Positions 9,447-18,549 are shown, counted from the first letter of the stretch. The stretch: 64,000 nucleotides of DNA from Leptotrichia hofstadii (GCF_007990525.1 NZ_AP019823.1:868001-932000), one strand, 5' to 3'. Numbers and translations are program-made. Notes: generated by a model from the sequence alone, not told the origin.

Positions 9447-10169
9447 ATGCCAAGTGAAAATGTGAAATGGAAACGGGAAAGCATTATAATGAAATGGACT
9501 GAAGTCGGATTTTTTCATGAAGATTTAGGCGATTGGATTTATAATGACAGGTATGAAAAAGAGATGATTCAAATTATGAAAAAAGATAAGGCTGTATTTT
9601 GGGGTAAAGAATATAATTTAAAGTGGAGAAATTATTATGGAGAAAACAAAAACGAGGAGAAATACAACTGGGAACTCGGTAATTGTGAGAATGTTTACTT
9701 ACGTAGATTTGGAAATATGATTTATACTGTTCCAAATTATCTTGAGGCACACGAGAAACATTATTTTTTCACATCTATGGGATTTACTGTGGAAAATATG
9801 AAACTGATTTACTCTAATAAGGAAATATTGGAAATGGAAATTTTGACACTAAAGGATGTTATTTATCAATGGTTATTTACGAGTCATTACAGTGATGATT
9901 TTATAAATAACTTGAAAGAATATGCAAGTGCATTAATAAATCAGATTTATTTTGTTGACGATGAAAGAATAGATGAGAATATTGACAAAAATTTCAGGAA
10001 AATAGTTAATTTGAAAGAAAATGAAGTAAAACTTGAAAGAATAGATATTTCTAAATTTGAAACGGTTGATGTATATTTAGAAAATGGAACAGTTTGGCAG
10101 GCGTTTTTACGAAAGAATGAAAAGTTATATTTAAATACGGATGTTGATGTCAGCATTCGAATATTGTAG
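9447..10169 (+). CDS. Unknown soluble protein
   Basis: A 240-aa acidic, aromatic-rich protein with no signal peptide or membrane segment and no family I can name. It contains many Trp/Tyr (KWTEVGFFHEDLGDWIYNDRY) and a C-terminal segment that alternates like beta strands (VDVYLENGTVWQAFLRKNEKLYL). Size and composition would fit an orphan immunity protein of a polymorphic-toxin system, but nothing nearby supports that. SD AGAGG is 6 nt before the ATG; a second ATG at 9490 is possible. It is followed by a terminator. Confidence 0.6.
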   Translation: MPSENVKWKRESIIMKWTEVGFFHEDLGDWIYNDRYEKEMIQIMKKDKAVFWGKEYNLKWRNYYGENKNEEKYNWELGNCENVYLRRFGNMIYTVPNYLEAHEKHYFFTSMGFTVENMKLIYSNKEILEMEILTLKDVIYQWLFTSHYSDDFINNLKEYASALINQIYFVDDERIDENIDKNFRKIVNLKENEVKLERIDISKFETVDVYLENGTVWQAFLRKNEKLYLNTDVDVSIRIL

Positions 10170-10219
10170 AGAATTTTGAAACAAAATTTAAAGAGAAAAC
10201 TTTATTAGAAAAATAATAG

Positions 10220-10248
10220 AATCACGGTTTGAGTAACTGTGATTTTTT
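10220..10248 (+). terminator. Rho-independent terminator
   Basis: AATCACGG / CTGTGATT stem (8 bp with one G-U pair), loop TTTGAGTAA, then a run of seven T. Confidence 0.8.
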
Positions 10249-10407
10249 TATAATTTGATAATTTTATTAAAAAAATTAAATTTAATTCTTAAGTATCTAT
10301 CTTAAAGATTTTTGTAATTTTATTTATAAATATTATGATTAATAAATGTTTTTTCTTATTTCATTTATATGTTTTTTTAACGTAAGGGCAACAGACACCA
10401 TGCCCTT

Positions 10408-10468
10408 TTTCGCAATAACAGTTATTTTAACATATTTAACTGACTGCTACTTAAAAATAATGGCGAAA
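10408..10468 (+). repeat. 61-bp unit with TTTCGC/GCGAAA ends, copy 1
   Basis: It begins TTTCGCAATAAC and ends AATGGCGAAA. Its first 31 bp match the reverse-oriented copy at 10969-11029 at 29 positions; the middle is divergent. Confidence 0.65.
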
Positions 10469-10548
10469 CGTTCTACGAACTATCCCACTTTACGCAAAAC
10501 TTTCTTATAAAGAAAAAATAAAACTCGCTTCGTAAAAACTATGCTCAT

Positions 10549-10610
10549 TTTCGCAAACAAGAGTTATTTTAACATAAATAAGTTTTATCATTATAAAAAT
10601 TATGGCGAAA
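10549..10610 (+). repeat. 62-bp unit with TTTCGC/GCGAAA ends, copy 2
   Basis: It begins TTTCGCAAACAAGAG, shares GAGTTATTTTAACATA-like sequence with copy 1, and ends TATGGCGAAA. The left flank AAACTCGCT...GCTCATT is shared with the copy at 10773-10834. Confidence 0.65.
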
Positions 10611-10772
10611 GAAATACCTTTGTATTTAGTTATTTTTACTTTAACGAAATTTTGCTTATTTAATATTCCCAATTGCAAAAGCCTAAAATTTAAATATAAT
10701 AATTTTTATAATTTAATATAGAATGTCGTGATTTTTTTGGAATGAAAACGACTAAACACATTTATGTGTTTC

Positions 10773-10834
10773 TTTCGCCAAAAGCTTTATAACAAATGTA
10801 TTTTATAGAGTTTTTCTAATATTTATTTGCGAAA
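10773..10834 (-). repeat. 62-bp unit with TTTCGC/GCGAAA ends, copy 3
   Basis: Reverse orientation: read on the minus strand it begins TTTCGCAAATAAATATT and ends TTTTGGCGAAA. It is the most divergent copy internally, but has the same length and ends. A hairpin AAACACA-TTTA-TGTGTTT (10754-10771) abuts it. Confidence 0.55.
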
Positions 10835-10968
10835 GTGAGCGTCAGCGAGTTTCATTTTCGTAGTAATCAAGGTTTATCCAAATAACAAATGTTTAGACTA
10901 CTTTCCCAAATAAAATTTGGGAATATTTCAAAAAAATGCTTAGACAAGCCAGGGTTAGTGTGTAGCAC

Positions 10969-11029
10969 TTTCGCCATTCTCTTTAATATGCCATTATTTA
11001 AATATATTAAAATAACTTTTATTGCGAAA
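10969..11029 (-). repeat. 61-bp unit with TTTCGC/GCGAAA ends, copy 4
   Basis: Reverse orientation: read on the minus strand it begins TTTCGCAATAAAAGTTA and ends AGAATGGCGAAA. It is the mirror partner of copy 1. Confidence 0.65.
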
Positions 11030-11412
11030 TGAGGGGAAATGGCGATTGATTTCCCTTGCTTATATAAAAAGAAAAAACATGGAATTATGAAAAAATATTT
11101 ATTAATAATAAGCAGTTTTTCAAAACTTAAACAAAAATACCTTATATAGATACTTAATGATTAAATTTAACTAAAGGATATTTTATATATAATATATATA
11201 GGTTGCATAATAGAAAAAACGACTTTAATTTCATAATTTTTTTGATTTCTGCTCTTTAAATGGTAAGATGTGAAATAGTATTAATAAAAGTATTATTCTA
11301 CATCTATATAGTTTATATTTTTTATAAAATTATTTGATTAGCATTGAAAAAAACTGTAAAAAATTGTAAAATAGGTTATAATTATAAAATATGGAGAAAG
11401 TAGGGAAAATAA

Positions 11413-12654
11413 ATGGATTTGAACAAATATGAAACATTAAAGGATAGATTTTTGAAATATGTAAAGATTGAGACTAGGTCAGATGAGAAAAGTGAGAGTA
11501 TTCCATCAACACCAGCACAGCTTGAATTTGCTAAAATGCTTGTAAAAGAGCTGGAAGAAATTGGGATGGAAGATGTGTATGTGAATGAAAATTGCTTTGT
11601 TAATGCAACTTTGAAAAGTAATGTTGATAAAGATGTGAAAACTGTTGGATTTATTGCACATATGGATACTGCTGATTTTAATGCAGTTAATGTAAATCCA
11701 CAGATTGTGGAAAACTATGATGGGAAAGATATTATTTTGAATAGGGAGCAAAATACTGTGCTTTCTGTGGACGAATTTCCTAATTTAAAGGATTATGTCG
11801 GTAAAACTGTAATTACTACTGATGGAACAACTCTTTTGGGGGCTGACGACAAGGCTGGAGTTGTGGAAATTATTGAGGCTATGAAATATTTGATTAACCA
11901 TCCAGAAATTAAGCATGGGACAGTAAAAATAGCGTTTGGGCCTGATGAAGAAATTGGGCGTGGAGCGGATAACTTTAATGTAGATGAATTTGGAGCGGAT
12001 TTTGCTTATACAATGGATGGCGGACCCGTAGGAGAACTTGAATACGAAAGTTTTAATGCGGCTGGAGCTGTATTTAAAATAAAAGGAAAAAGCGTTCATC
12101 CAGGAACAGCCAAAGGAAAAATGATAAACGCAAGTTTAATAGCCGCAGAAATTATAAATAGCTTTCCAGCAGATGAAGTACCTGAAAAGACAGAAGGATA
12201 TGAAGGATTTTATTTTCTTGAAAAAATCCGTGCAAATTGTGAGGATGCTGAATTATCATACATTTTGAGAGACCACGACAGACAGAAGTTTGAAGAAAAA
12301 AAGAAATTTGCTGAAAATGTTACAAAAAAAATTAATGAAAAATACAAAAAGGAATTAGTAACAGTTGAAATAAAAGACCAATACTACAATATGGGAGAAA
12401 TTATAAAAGATCACATGGAAATCGTAGAAATAGCTAAAAAAGCAATGGAAAACCTTGAAATAGAACCAATAATCAAGCCAATCCGTGGAGGAACAGACGG
12501 CTCAAAAATCTCATTCATGGGACTTCCTACGCCAAATATTTTTGCAGGTGGGGAAAATTTTCATGGGAAATACGAATTTGTAGCACTTGAGAGTATGATT
12601 CTAGCAACTGATGTGATTGTGGAGATTGTAAGATTGAATGCTGAAGGAGAGTAA
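11413..12654 (+). CDS. pepT: Tripeptide aminopeptidase (peptidase T)
   Basis: A 413-aa M20-family di-zinc peptidase of normal PepT length. The zinc ligand and catalytic motifs run in order: GFIAHMDTAD (His about 83), LLGADDKAGVVEI (bridging Asp), GPDEEIGRGAD (catalytic Glu and ligand Glu), TMDGGPVGELEYE, and the C-terminal His in IFAGGENFHGKYE. It removes the N-terminal residue from tripeptides in the cytoplasm. RBS TAGGGA lies before the ATG. A TPR gene starts 4 bp after its stop, so they are probably co-transcribed. Confidence 0.95.
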   Translation: MDLNKYETLKDRFLKYVKIETRSDEKSESIPSTPAQLEFAKMLVKELEEIGMEDVYVNENCFVNATLKSNVDKDVKTVGFIAHMDTADFNAVNVNPQIVENYDGKDIILNREQNTVLSVDEFPNLKDYVGKTVITTDGTTLLGADDKAGVVEIIEAMKYLINHPEIKHGTVKIAFGPDEEIGRGADNFNVDEFGADFAYTMDGGPVGELEYESFNAAGAVFKIKGKSVHPGTAKGKMINASLIAAEIINSFPADEVPEKTEGYEGFYFLEKIRANCEDAELSYILRDHDRQKFEEKKKFAENVTKKINEKYKKELVTVEIKDQYYNMGEIIKDHMEIVEIAKKAMENLEIEPIIKPIRGGTDGSKISFMGLPTPNIFAGGENFHGKYEFVALESMILATDVIVEIVRLNAEGE

Positions 12655-12657
12655 GAA

Positions 12658-13380
12658 ATGCGAAAGGCGGCATTAAAAACTTATCTGTATGAAATAATTT
12701 TTATATTAGTTTATAAATTAAGCATGGACATATTTTTGAGAGTGTCTTATTTTGTATATTTTTTATTATGGATATTGTCAGTAATAATAATGATATATTT
12801 ATTTCCGTATTTAATAATATTTTTGATAGGAAATCATTATTTATTTGTTAAATTAGATCCTGAAAAATATATTTTAATAGTAGAAAAAAAGTATAAAATT
12901 TTTAAAATTAATATTATGAAAGATTTTAACAGAATTAATTTATCAGTTTGTTATTGGCTGCTAAACGAGAAAGAAAAAGCGTTAAAGTATTTAAATGAAA
13001 TAAAAATAACTAGATTAACGTTGCCAATAATAAAATATTGCTACTATAGAAATTTAATGGAATATAAATATTTTATGGGAGAAAAAGAGGAAGCAAGAAA
13101 AATATTTGATGAAAATTTTAGAAAAAGTGGAGAAAAACTTGAAATAGGGATTATGCTGGATTATGAAAAAAATCTGCAACAGAAAATTATTGAATTTGAA
13201 AAACTATTGAAGGGGAAAAGAAAATTGTATCAAATAGAGATAAAGTTCAATTTAGCTAAAACATACGAAGAAATTGGAAATTTTGAAAAAGCAATAGAAT
13301 TTTATAAGGAAGTGGCTGAAAAAGGGAATAAACTTTATATGGGTAAAGTTGCACAGAAAAAAATTTTGGAACTAAGTTAA
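12658..13380 (+). CDS. Membrane-anchored TPR protein
   Basis: A 240-aa protein. Two or three membrane segments fill the N-terminal ~65 residues (YEIIFILVYKLSM and YFVYFLLWILSVIIMIYLF), and the rest is helical with at least one clear tetratricopeptide unit near the C-terminus (AKTYEEIGNFEKAIEFYKEV). TPRs mediate protein-protein contact; the partner is unknown. Its SD lies inside the end of pepT, and an exported TPR gene follows 15 bp downstream. Confidence 0.65.
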   Translation: MRKAALKTYLYEIIFILVYKLSMDIFLRVSYFVYFLLWILSVIIMIYLFPYLIIFLIGNHYLFVKLDPEKYILIVEKKYKIFKINIMKDFNRINLSVCYWLLNEKEKALKYLNEIKITRLTLPIIKYCYYRNLMEYKYFMGEKEEARKIFDENFRKSGEKLEIGIMLDYEKNLQQKIIEFEKLLKGKRKLYQIEIKFNLAKTYEEIGNFEKAIEFYKEVAEKGNKLYMGKVAQKKILELS

Positions 13381-13395
13381 GAAGGAATAAAAAAG

Positions 13396-14421
13396 ATGAA
13401 AAAATTTTTATTGGTTAGTTTTATTTTATGCAGTTTTTATGGATTTTCGACAAAGGCAAATACATCGAAAAATAATACTTCGGTAACTGAAAATAAAACT
13501 AAAAATATTGGTGAAATGACTATAAAAGAAACAATTGAGAAACTTAGCGAAAGTGATAAGAAAAAATTTAAAGAGATAGACCTGGAAAAAAAGGAACAGA
13601 AGGAAGTAGAAGATTTGACTAGAAAAGAGTTAAATGAACTTGGTATTAATAAAAAGTCTATTGAAACTACATTTAAGGCTATTGAGATACAGGATGACTA
13701 TGAAGAAGCGAAAAAATTGTTTTTACAGGCAATAGAGGAGGACAAGAAAAATTATTTACCATATTATTATTTGGGAATATTAGTTTATCAGCAAGAAAAT
13801 AATATTAAACGTTCAATGGAGTACTTTGAGAAAGCGATAGAGGCTAATCCCAAAAATCCGATGGCATATAATAATCTTGCAGTAAGATACGGACAAGTGA
13901 ATATGGAGAAAGAACAGTTGGCTCTTGTTAAAAAAATGATAAAATTATTTCCTGATTTTCCAGAAGGATATTTTTCGCTAGCTGCAATACATTTTCGGAA
14001 TAAAAATTATTTAGATTCGATAAAATATGTAAAATTAGCAATAGAAAAGTATAAAAAAATGAATAAGCTTGATTACTCTTATATAACAGAATCATTAAAA
14101 AATAAATATGAAGCAGATGCTTATTATCTTTTATTTTTAAATTATATTGGGATGGAAAAATATGACGAGGCATTTGAAAATTCTAAAGAGGCTTATATAT
14201 TTATGGCACAGAAGGATAATGAATTGAGATACACTATGTATGATACGCTTGTTGATATTGCACAAGAGATAAAAAAAACAAATAAAATAAAATATAAGGA
14301 ATACAGTGCTGTTTTAAACAGTTTACAATTTGCAGAGCAACTAGTAAAGGCAAATAAAGATTTGCAAGAAAGGAAGAGTGGAGATAAAACAATAAACTCT
14401 AATCCTTTGAAAATTGATTAA
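13396..14421 (+). CDS. Exported TPR protein
   Basis: A 341-aa protein with a cleavable-looking signal peptide (MKKFLLVSFILCSFYGFSTKA). A charged linker rich in Lys/Glu (about 25-85) precedes several tetratricopeptide repeats (YYLGILVYQQENNIKRSMEY, KNPMAYNNLAVRYGQVNMEK, FPEGYFSLAAIHFRNKNYLD). It is probably periplasmic. RBS GAAGGA precedes the ATG. It appears to form an operon with the preceding membrane TPR gene and pepT. Confidence 0.7.
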   Translation: MKKFLLVSFILCSFYGFSTKANTSKNNTSVTENKTKNIGEMTIKETIEKLSESDKKKFKEIDLEKKEQKEVEDLTRKELNELGINKKSIETTFKAIEIQDDYEEAKKLFLQAIEEDKKNYLPYYYLGILVYQQENNIKRSMEYFEKAIEANPKNPMAYNNLAVRYGQVNMEKEQLALVKKMIKLFPDFPEGYFSLAAIHFRNKNYLDSIKYVKLAIEKYKKMNKLDYSYITESLKNKYEADAYYLLFLNYIGMEKYDEAFENSKEAYIFMAQKDNELRYTMYDTLVDIAQEIKKTNKIKYKEYSAVLNSLQFAEQLVKANKDLQERKSGDKTINSNPLKID

Positions 14422-14467
14422 ATTCAAAAATTTTAATTGAAAATATAAAATGAAAGGTGTGATTTGA

Positions 14468-15226
14468 ATGTTTGATTTGGCTGGGGAAGTTGCTCTTGTC
14501 ACGGGTGGATCAAAAGGTATAGGAAAAGGGATTGCAAAAGCATTGAAGCAAGCTAGGGCAAAAATCATTATAGGAGATATTGATAAAGAAAAAGGCAAGG
14601 AAACAGCAAATGAGCTGGATGGGGAATTTTATTATCTTGATGTTACAGATAAAGAACAAGTTGAGTATGTTGTTCAGAGTATTTACGAAAAATATGGTAA
14701 ATTAAGCATCCTATGTTCAAATGCGGGAATTTTTCCACAAGTAAGCATTGAAAATATGACAGAAAAAGATTGGGATAAAGTTCAAGATATAAATGTAAAG
14801 GGAACTTTTTTTGTGTCACAGGCAGTACTAAAATATATGAAAAAACAAAGCTATGGGCGAGTAATACTGACTTCTTCGATTACAGGGCCTATTACAGGAC
14901 TATCGGGATGGGCACATTATGGAGCTAGCAAATCCGCTCAACTTGGATTTATGCGAAGTGCAGCTATAGAATATGCAAAATATGGAATTACAGTAAATGC
15001 GATTCAACCAGGAAATGTTATAAGCGATGGACTTTTAAGCATGGAAAATTCTAAAAGCTATATGAATCAAATAAAAGAAATAATACCAGTATACACATTG
15101 GGAAAACCTGAAGATATAGGATATACAGCAGTTTTTCTAGCAAGCCGGGAAGCTGGATTTATTACAGGGCAAACAATAGTAGTAGATGGCGGACAAGTTC
15201 TTTTAGAAACTCTGACTTTTATTTAG
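14468..15226 (+). CDS. Short-chain dehydrogenase/reductase (FabG-like)
   Basis: A 252-aa classical SDR. The Rossmann dinucleotide motif is TGGSKGIG (about 13-20), followed by the NAG motif (SNAGIF), catalytic Ser in LTSSITGP, and the Tyr-Lys pair in HYGASKSAQ (about 151 and 155). The C-terminal ITGQTIVVDGGQ is the FabG-type ending. The best guess is a 3-oxoacyl-ACP reductase or related NAD(P)H oxidoreductase. It stands alone rather than in a fab cluster, so the substrate is uncertain. Confidence 0.85.
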   Translation: MFDLAGEVALVTGGSKGIGKGIAKALKQARAKIIIGDIDKEKGKETANELDGEFYYLDVTDKEQVEYVVQSIYEKYGKLSILCSNAGIFPQVSIENMTEKDWDKVQDINVKGTFFVSQAVLKYMKKQSYGRVILTSSITGPITGLSGWAHYGASKSAQLGFMRSAAIEYAKYGITVNAIQPGNVISDGLLSMENSKSYMNQIKEIIPVYTLGKPEDIGYTAVFLASREAGFITGQTIVVDGGQVLLETLTFI

Positions 15227-15275
15227 TATCTAAATTAATAAAATAGAAAATCTTTTGAAAAAAGTATTGAAATTA

Positions 15276-15304
15276 TGACTTATTTTGTGCTAAAATGGTA
15301 TAAT
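15276..15304 (+). promoter_or_regulatory. Extended -10 promoter of guaB
   Basis: TGGTATAAT (15296-15304) is an extended -10 with consensus TATAAT. A weak ATGACT lies about 18 bp upstream of the -10. The transcript would have a leader of about 90 nt; no purine-riboswitch fold was recognised in it. Confidence 0.55.
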
Positions 15305-15398
15305 TTAAAAAAGAGTTTTTGTAAAATTTCACTTGGTTTACTAAACTTGCAGGATAAATAATTAAAATTTTAAAAATAAAACGAGGAGGATATTTAAA

Positions 15399-16874
15399 AT
15401 GAGTCAAAAAGATAAAATTGTAATTTCTGAAGGATTAACGTTTGATGATGTACTGTTAATTCCACAAGCGTCAAGCGTAGTACCGCATGAAGTTTCTTTA
15501 AAAACTAATTTAACTAAAAAATTGGTGTTAAATATTCCAATATTAAGTGCCGCAATGGATACTGTTACAGAATCAAAACTTGCAATTGCACTTGCAAGAG
15601 AAGGTGGAATAGGCTTCATTCATAAGAATATGACGATTGAAAGACAGGCTGAAGAAGTGTCGAAGGTAAAAAGATATGAAAGCGGTATGATTACAAATCC
15701 AATTACATTGAAGGAAGATGCTATTTTAAAAGATGCAAATGACTTGATGAAAAATTATAAAGTTTCGGGACTTCCTGTGGTTGATGCTGAAGGAAATTTA
15801 AAGGGAATTATTACTAACCGTGACTTGAAATATAGAGAAGATTTATCATTAAAAGTTGTAGATATTATGACTAAAGATAACTTGGTAACTGCACCTGTTG
15901 GAACGACTCTTGAAGGTGCCAAATCAATTCTTCTGGAAAATAGAATTGAAAAATTGCCAATCGTTGAAGGTACAAAATTAAAAGGATTAATTACAATTAA
16001 AGATATTGACAATGTTATAAACTATCCTAATGCTGCAAAAGATAAGCAAGGTAGACTTAGAGTTGGGGCAGGAGTTGGAGTTGGAACTGATACAGTGAGA
16101 AGAGTCGCAGCTTTAGTAGAAGCTGGGGTTGATATTATTGCTGTTGATTCAGCACATGGACATTCAATAGGAGTTATTAACAAAATAAAGGAAATTAGAG
16201 CGGCTTTTCCTGATTTAGACATTATCGGAGGAAATATTGTAACTCCAGAAGCAGCGCTTGATTTGATAGAAGCAGGAGTAAATGCTGTGAAAGTAGGAGT
16301 TGGACCAGGGTCAATCTGTACAACTAGAGTTGTGTCAGGAGTTGGAGTTCCACAAATTTCGGCTGTAATGAATATTGCGGAAGTTTGTAAAGACAAAGGA
16401 ATCGGACTTATTGCCGATGGTGGAATAAAATTATCTGGAGATGTTGTAAAAGCCATTGCGGCTGGAGCAGACTGTGTTATGCTTGGAGGAATGCTGGCAG
16501 GAACTGATGAAGCGCCAGGAGAAGAAATTTTATATAATGGAAGAAAATTTAAGACTTATGCAGGAATGGGATCACTTGCGGCAATGAAGAGAGGAAGCAG
16601 TGACAGATACTTTCAGCTTGAAGCGGCAACAGAAAAATTAGTTCCAGAAGGAATCGAATCAATGGTTCCATATAAAGGTGCATTAAAAGATACAGTTTAT
16701 CAAATTTGTGGTGGACTCCGTTCTGGAATGGGATACTGTGGAACAGCTACAATTGAAGATTTAAAAGAAAATGGAAAATTTGTAAAAATAACAGGAGCAG
16801 GACTGAAGGAAAGCCACCCGCATGATGTTATAATTACGAAGGAAGCACCTAATTATAATAATTCAAATAATTAA
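15399..16874 (+). CDS. guaB: Inosine-5'-monophosphate dehydrogenase
   Basis: A 491-aa IMPDH, full length. The TIM barrel (LTFDDVLLIPQ at the N-terminus) is interrupted by a tandem CBS pair at about 95-215. The catalytic Cys is in GPGSICTTR (about 307) and the mobile-flap region has KRGSSDRYFQ. It oxidises IMP to XMP, the committed step to guanine nucleotides. RBS GAGGAGG precedes the ATG. Confidence 0.97.
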   Translation: MSQKDKIVISEGLTFDDVLLIPQASSVVPHEVSLKTNLTKKLVLNIPILSAAMDTVTESKLAIALAREGGIGFIHKNMTIERQAEEVSKVKRYESGMITNPITLKEDAILKDANDLMKNYKVSGLPVVDAEGNLKGIITNRDLKYREDLSLKVVDIMTKDNLVTAPVGTTLEGAKSILLENRIEKLPIVEGTKLKGLITIKDIDNVINYPNAAKDKQGRLRVGAGVGVGTDTVRRVAALVEAGVDIIAVDSAHGHSIGVINKIKEIRAAFPDLDIIGGNIVTPEAALDLIEAGVNAVKVGVGPGSICTTRVVSGVGVPQISAVMNIAEVCKDKGIGLIADGGIKLSGDVVKAIAAGADCVMLGGMLAGTDEAPGEEILYNGRKFKTYAGMGSLAAMKRGSSDRYFQLEAATEKLVPEGIESMVPYKGALKDTVYQICGGLRSGMGYCGTATIEDLKENGKFVKITGAGLKESHPHDVIITKEAPNYNNSNN

Positions 16875-16902
16875 AACTAAAGGAATTTGTGAAAGGATGA
16901 GA

Positions 16903-17490
16903 ATGAATAAAGTAAAAAAAATAGCACTTTTATCAGTATTGGTATTTGGAATAAGTGTTTTGTCTTATTCCTATGAAGATTACTATCAAAAAATTTATAC
17001 AGTGAAAATTTCTAAAAATGATTTGTTTAAAATCGTAAATGCAACTAAAAATCAGCAAAAAAAATTGTCAAAAATATTTGATGAATATCAGAAAAAGGCT
17101 GAGGGAGTAGAAAAGGATTTAGTCCAGTTTGATGGAAAAAAAGCTAAAATTGGTAAAATAGAAGAAGACAGATACAGAGCAATTGCAAGAGTTTTGTCAA
17201 ATGAACAGCTGGAAGCCTATAATTCCTACATAAATTCCCAAAAGAATTTGTTTAACGAAAAAAATGATAAAGTTAAAAACTTTATTGACAGTATGGATTT
17301 ATCAAATGAGCAAAAAGCACGTATTTTGAAATATGAGCGGGATTTTAAACGAGAAGTCGGTAAATTAAAGAATCAAAGGTTGACAGAAGAGAATTTTATT
17401 GAAAAATATAAGGAATTAAAACAGGAAAGAAACGAGAAAATGCGTACAGTTTTACTGGATGACCAGGTAAAATTGATAGAAAATTTTTAA
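16903..17490 (+). CDS. Exported helical protein, Spy/LTXXQ-like
   Basis: A 195-aa protein with a signal peptide (MNKVKKIALLSVLVFGISVLSY) and an otherwise charged, helical mature region. Two copies of an LSNEQ motif (RVLSNEQLEAYNSY and DLSNEQKARILKYE) resemble the LTxxQ motif of Spy/CpxP-type periplasmic chaperones, but the match is weak. An upstream ATG (16897) lies inside the SD AAAGG, so the second ATG, 6 nt after it, is taken as the start. Confidence 0.6.
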   Translation: MNKVKKIALLSVLVFGISVLSYSYEDYYQKIYTVKISKNDLFKIVNATKNQQKKLSKIFDEYQKKAEGVEKDLVQFDGKKAKIGKIEEDRYRAIARVLSNEQLEAYNSYINSQKNLFNEKNDKVKNFIDSMDLSNEQKARILKYERDFKREVGKLKNQRLTEENFIEKYKELKQERNEKMRTVLLDDQVKLIENF

Positions 17491-17494
17491 AGTA

Positions 17495-17524
17495 TTGACA
17501 AAAGTTATAAAAAAATGTTAAAAT
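17495..17524 (+). promoter_or_regulatory. Promoter of rpsB
   Basis: Consensus TTGACA (17495-17500), 18-bp spacer, TAAAAT (17519-17524) preceded by TGT (extended -10). It starts right after the preceding stop codon. The implied leader is about 175 nt, long enough for S2 autoregulation as known in other bacteria; no conserved rpsB-leader fold could be confirmed by eye. Confidence 0.7.
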
Positions 17525-17705
17525 ACAACGATTAATCACACTTTGTACTATTTAGAGATAGGGTGTTGCAATTTTATAGTTTATTTTTTAAAAATTTTTA
17601 ATTTGTAAACATTAAAAAAATTGATTAAAATAAAAAATGGAAATTACAATCTGTCTTTTAAAGAAAAGTGGGAGAAAAACCAAAAAAATTAGGAGGAAAA
17701 ACGTA

Positions 17706-18491
17706 ATGGCAGTAATTACAATGAAACAATTATTAGAAGTAGGAGCACATTTTGGACATCAGGCAAAAAGATGGAACCCTAAAATGAAACCTTATATTTT
17801 TACAGAAAGAAATGGAATCCACATTTTGGATTTACACCAAACTTTAGGAGCAACTGAAGCGGCTTACGAATTTGTAAGACAAATCTCTGAAGAAGGTGGA
17901 AAAGTATTATTCGTAGGAACTAAAAAACAAGCTCAGGAAGCTATTAAGGAAGAAGCGGAAAGAGCTGGAGGATTCTATGTAAACCACAGATGGCTAGGTG
18001 GACTTTTAACTAACCTGGAAACAATCAAAAAAAGAGTAAAAAGATTAAAAGAACTTGAAGAAATGGATGCAGATGGAACTTTAGACGAAGCATACACTAA
18101 AAAAGAAGCAGGATTATTAAGAAAAGAAATGGCAAAACTTTCTAAAAATATTGGTGGAATCAAAGAAATGAACACATTGCCAGCCGCATTGTTTGTAGTT
18201 GACATCAAAAAAGAATTTTTGGCATTAGAAGAAGCTAAAAAATTGGGAATCCCTGTAATCGCATTAATCGATACAAACGTAGATCCTGATTTAGTAACTT
18301 ACAAAATCCCAGCAAATGATGATGCTATAAGATCAGTAAAATTATTTGCACAAGTTATTGCAAATGCAGCAATCGAAGGAAACGGTGGAATTGAAAACGT
18401 TGTTGAAGGAGCAGAAGTAGAAGTTCCTGCAAACGAAGAAATCGTTGAGGAAGTAGTAGAAGAAGTTGTTGAAGAAACTACAGAAGCATAG
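17706..18491 (+). CDS. rpsB: 30S ribosomal protein S2
   Basis: A 261-aa S2. The N-terminus [44 protein letters not shown] and [13 protein letters not shown] are diagnostic. The open frame extends 23 codons upstream, but AGGAGGAAAA sits 5 nt before this ATG and the protein starts as all S2 proteins do. The C-terminus has an acidic Glu/Val-rich tail. Unusually, tsf does not follow directly: a terminator-like hairpin and two TPR genes lie between. Confidence 0.97.
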   Translation: MAVITMKQLLEVGAHFGHQAKRWNPKMKPYIFTERNGIHILDLHQTLGATEAAYEFVRQISEEGGKVLFVGTKKQAQEAIKEEAERAGGFYVNHRWLGGLLTNLETIKKRVKRLKELEEMDADGTLDEAYTKKEAGLLRKEMAKLSKNIGGIKEMNTLPAALFVVDIKKEFLALEEAKKLGIPVIALIDTNVDPDLVTYKIPANDDAIRSVKLFAQVIANAAIEGNGGIENVVEGAEVEVPANEEIVEEVVEEVVEETTEA

Positions 18492-18527
18492 TTAAAACAT
18501 GATCCAAAAAAATTAAATAAAAATAAT

Positions 18528-18549
18528 AGGGGAATAAAGCCATTCCCCT
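18528..18549 (+). terminator. Terminator or attenuator hairpin after rpsB
   Basis: AGGGGAAT / ATTCCCCT, 8-bp stem with a 6-nt loop, followed by GTTCTCG rather than a clean T run, so termination may be partial. Confidence 0.6.

Larger units (their letters stand above)
10276..11170. repeat. Giant imperfect inverted repeat (foldback), gene-free
   Basis: The ends are 25-bp inverted repeats matching at 23 positions (10276-10300 and 11146-11170, core TTAAATTTAAT..TTAAGTATCTAT). Similarity continues inward: a TTTTTGT block, then ATTAATAAAT.TTTTTTC on both arms, and the four 61-62 bp units listed separately lie two per arm in opposite orientation. After the inner units the arms still align (GAAAYAC, then TGTRTTTAGT). 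The centre is near 10700. The right arm is longer and carries an extra hairpin, TCCCAAAT-AAA-ATTTGGGA (about 10904-10922). No open frame of note lies inside. It may be a decayed non-autonomous foldback element or an inverted duplication. Confidence 0.7.

Noticed and set aside
9447-10169. Immunity protein of a toxin system
   Set aside because: Composition alone is suggestive but no toxin gene or recognised immunity fold is present nearby.
10276-11170. CRISPR array in the 10.3-11.2 kb repeat region
   Set aside because: The units alternate in orientation, have variable cores and only four copies; there are no uniform spacers and no cas genes.
15305-15398. Purine riboswitch before guaB
   Set aside because: The ~90-nt leader shows no paired P1 stem or conserved loop sequences of the purine class.
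17637-17705. N-terminal extension of S2 from an upstream ATG
   Set aside because: The extension is Lys/Arg-rich, unlike any S2 protein, and the strong AGGAGG sits immediately before the internal conserved start.
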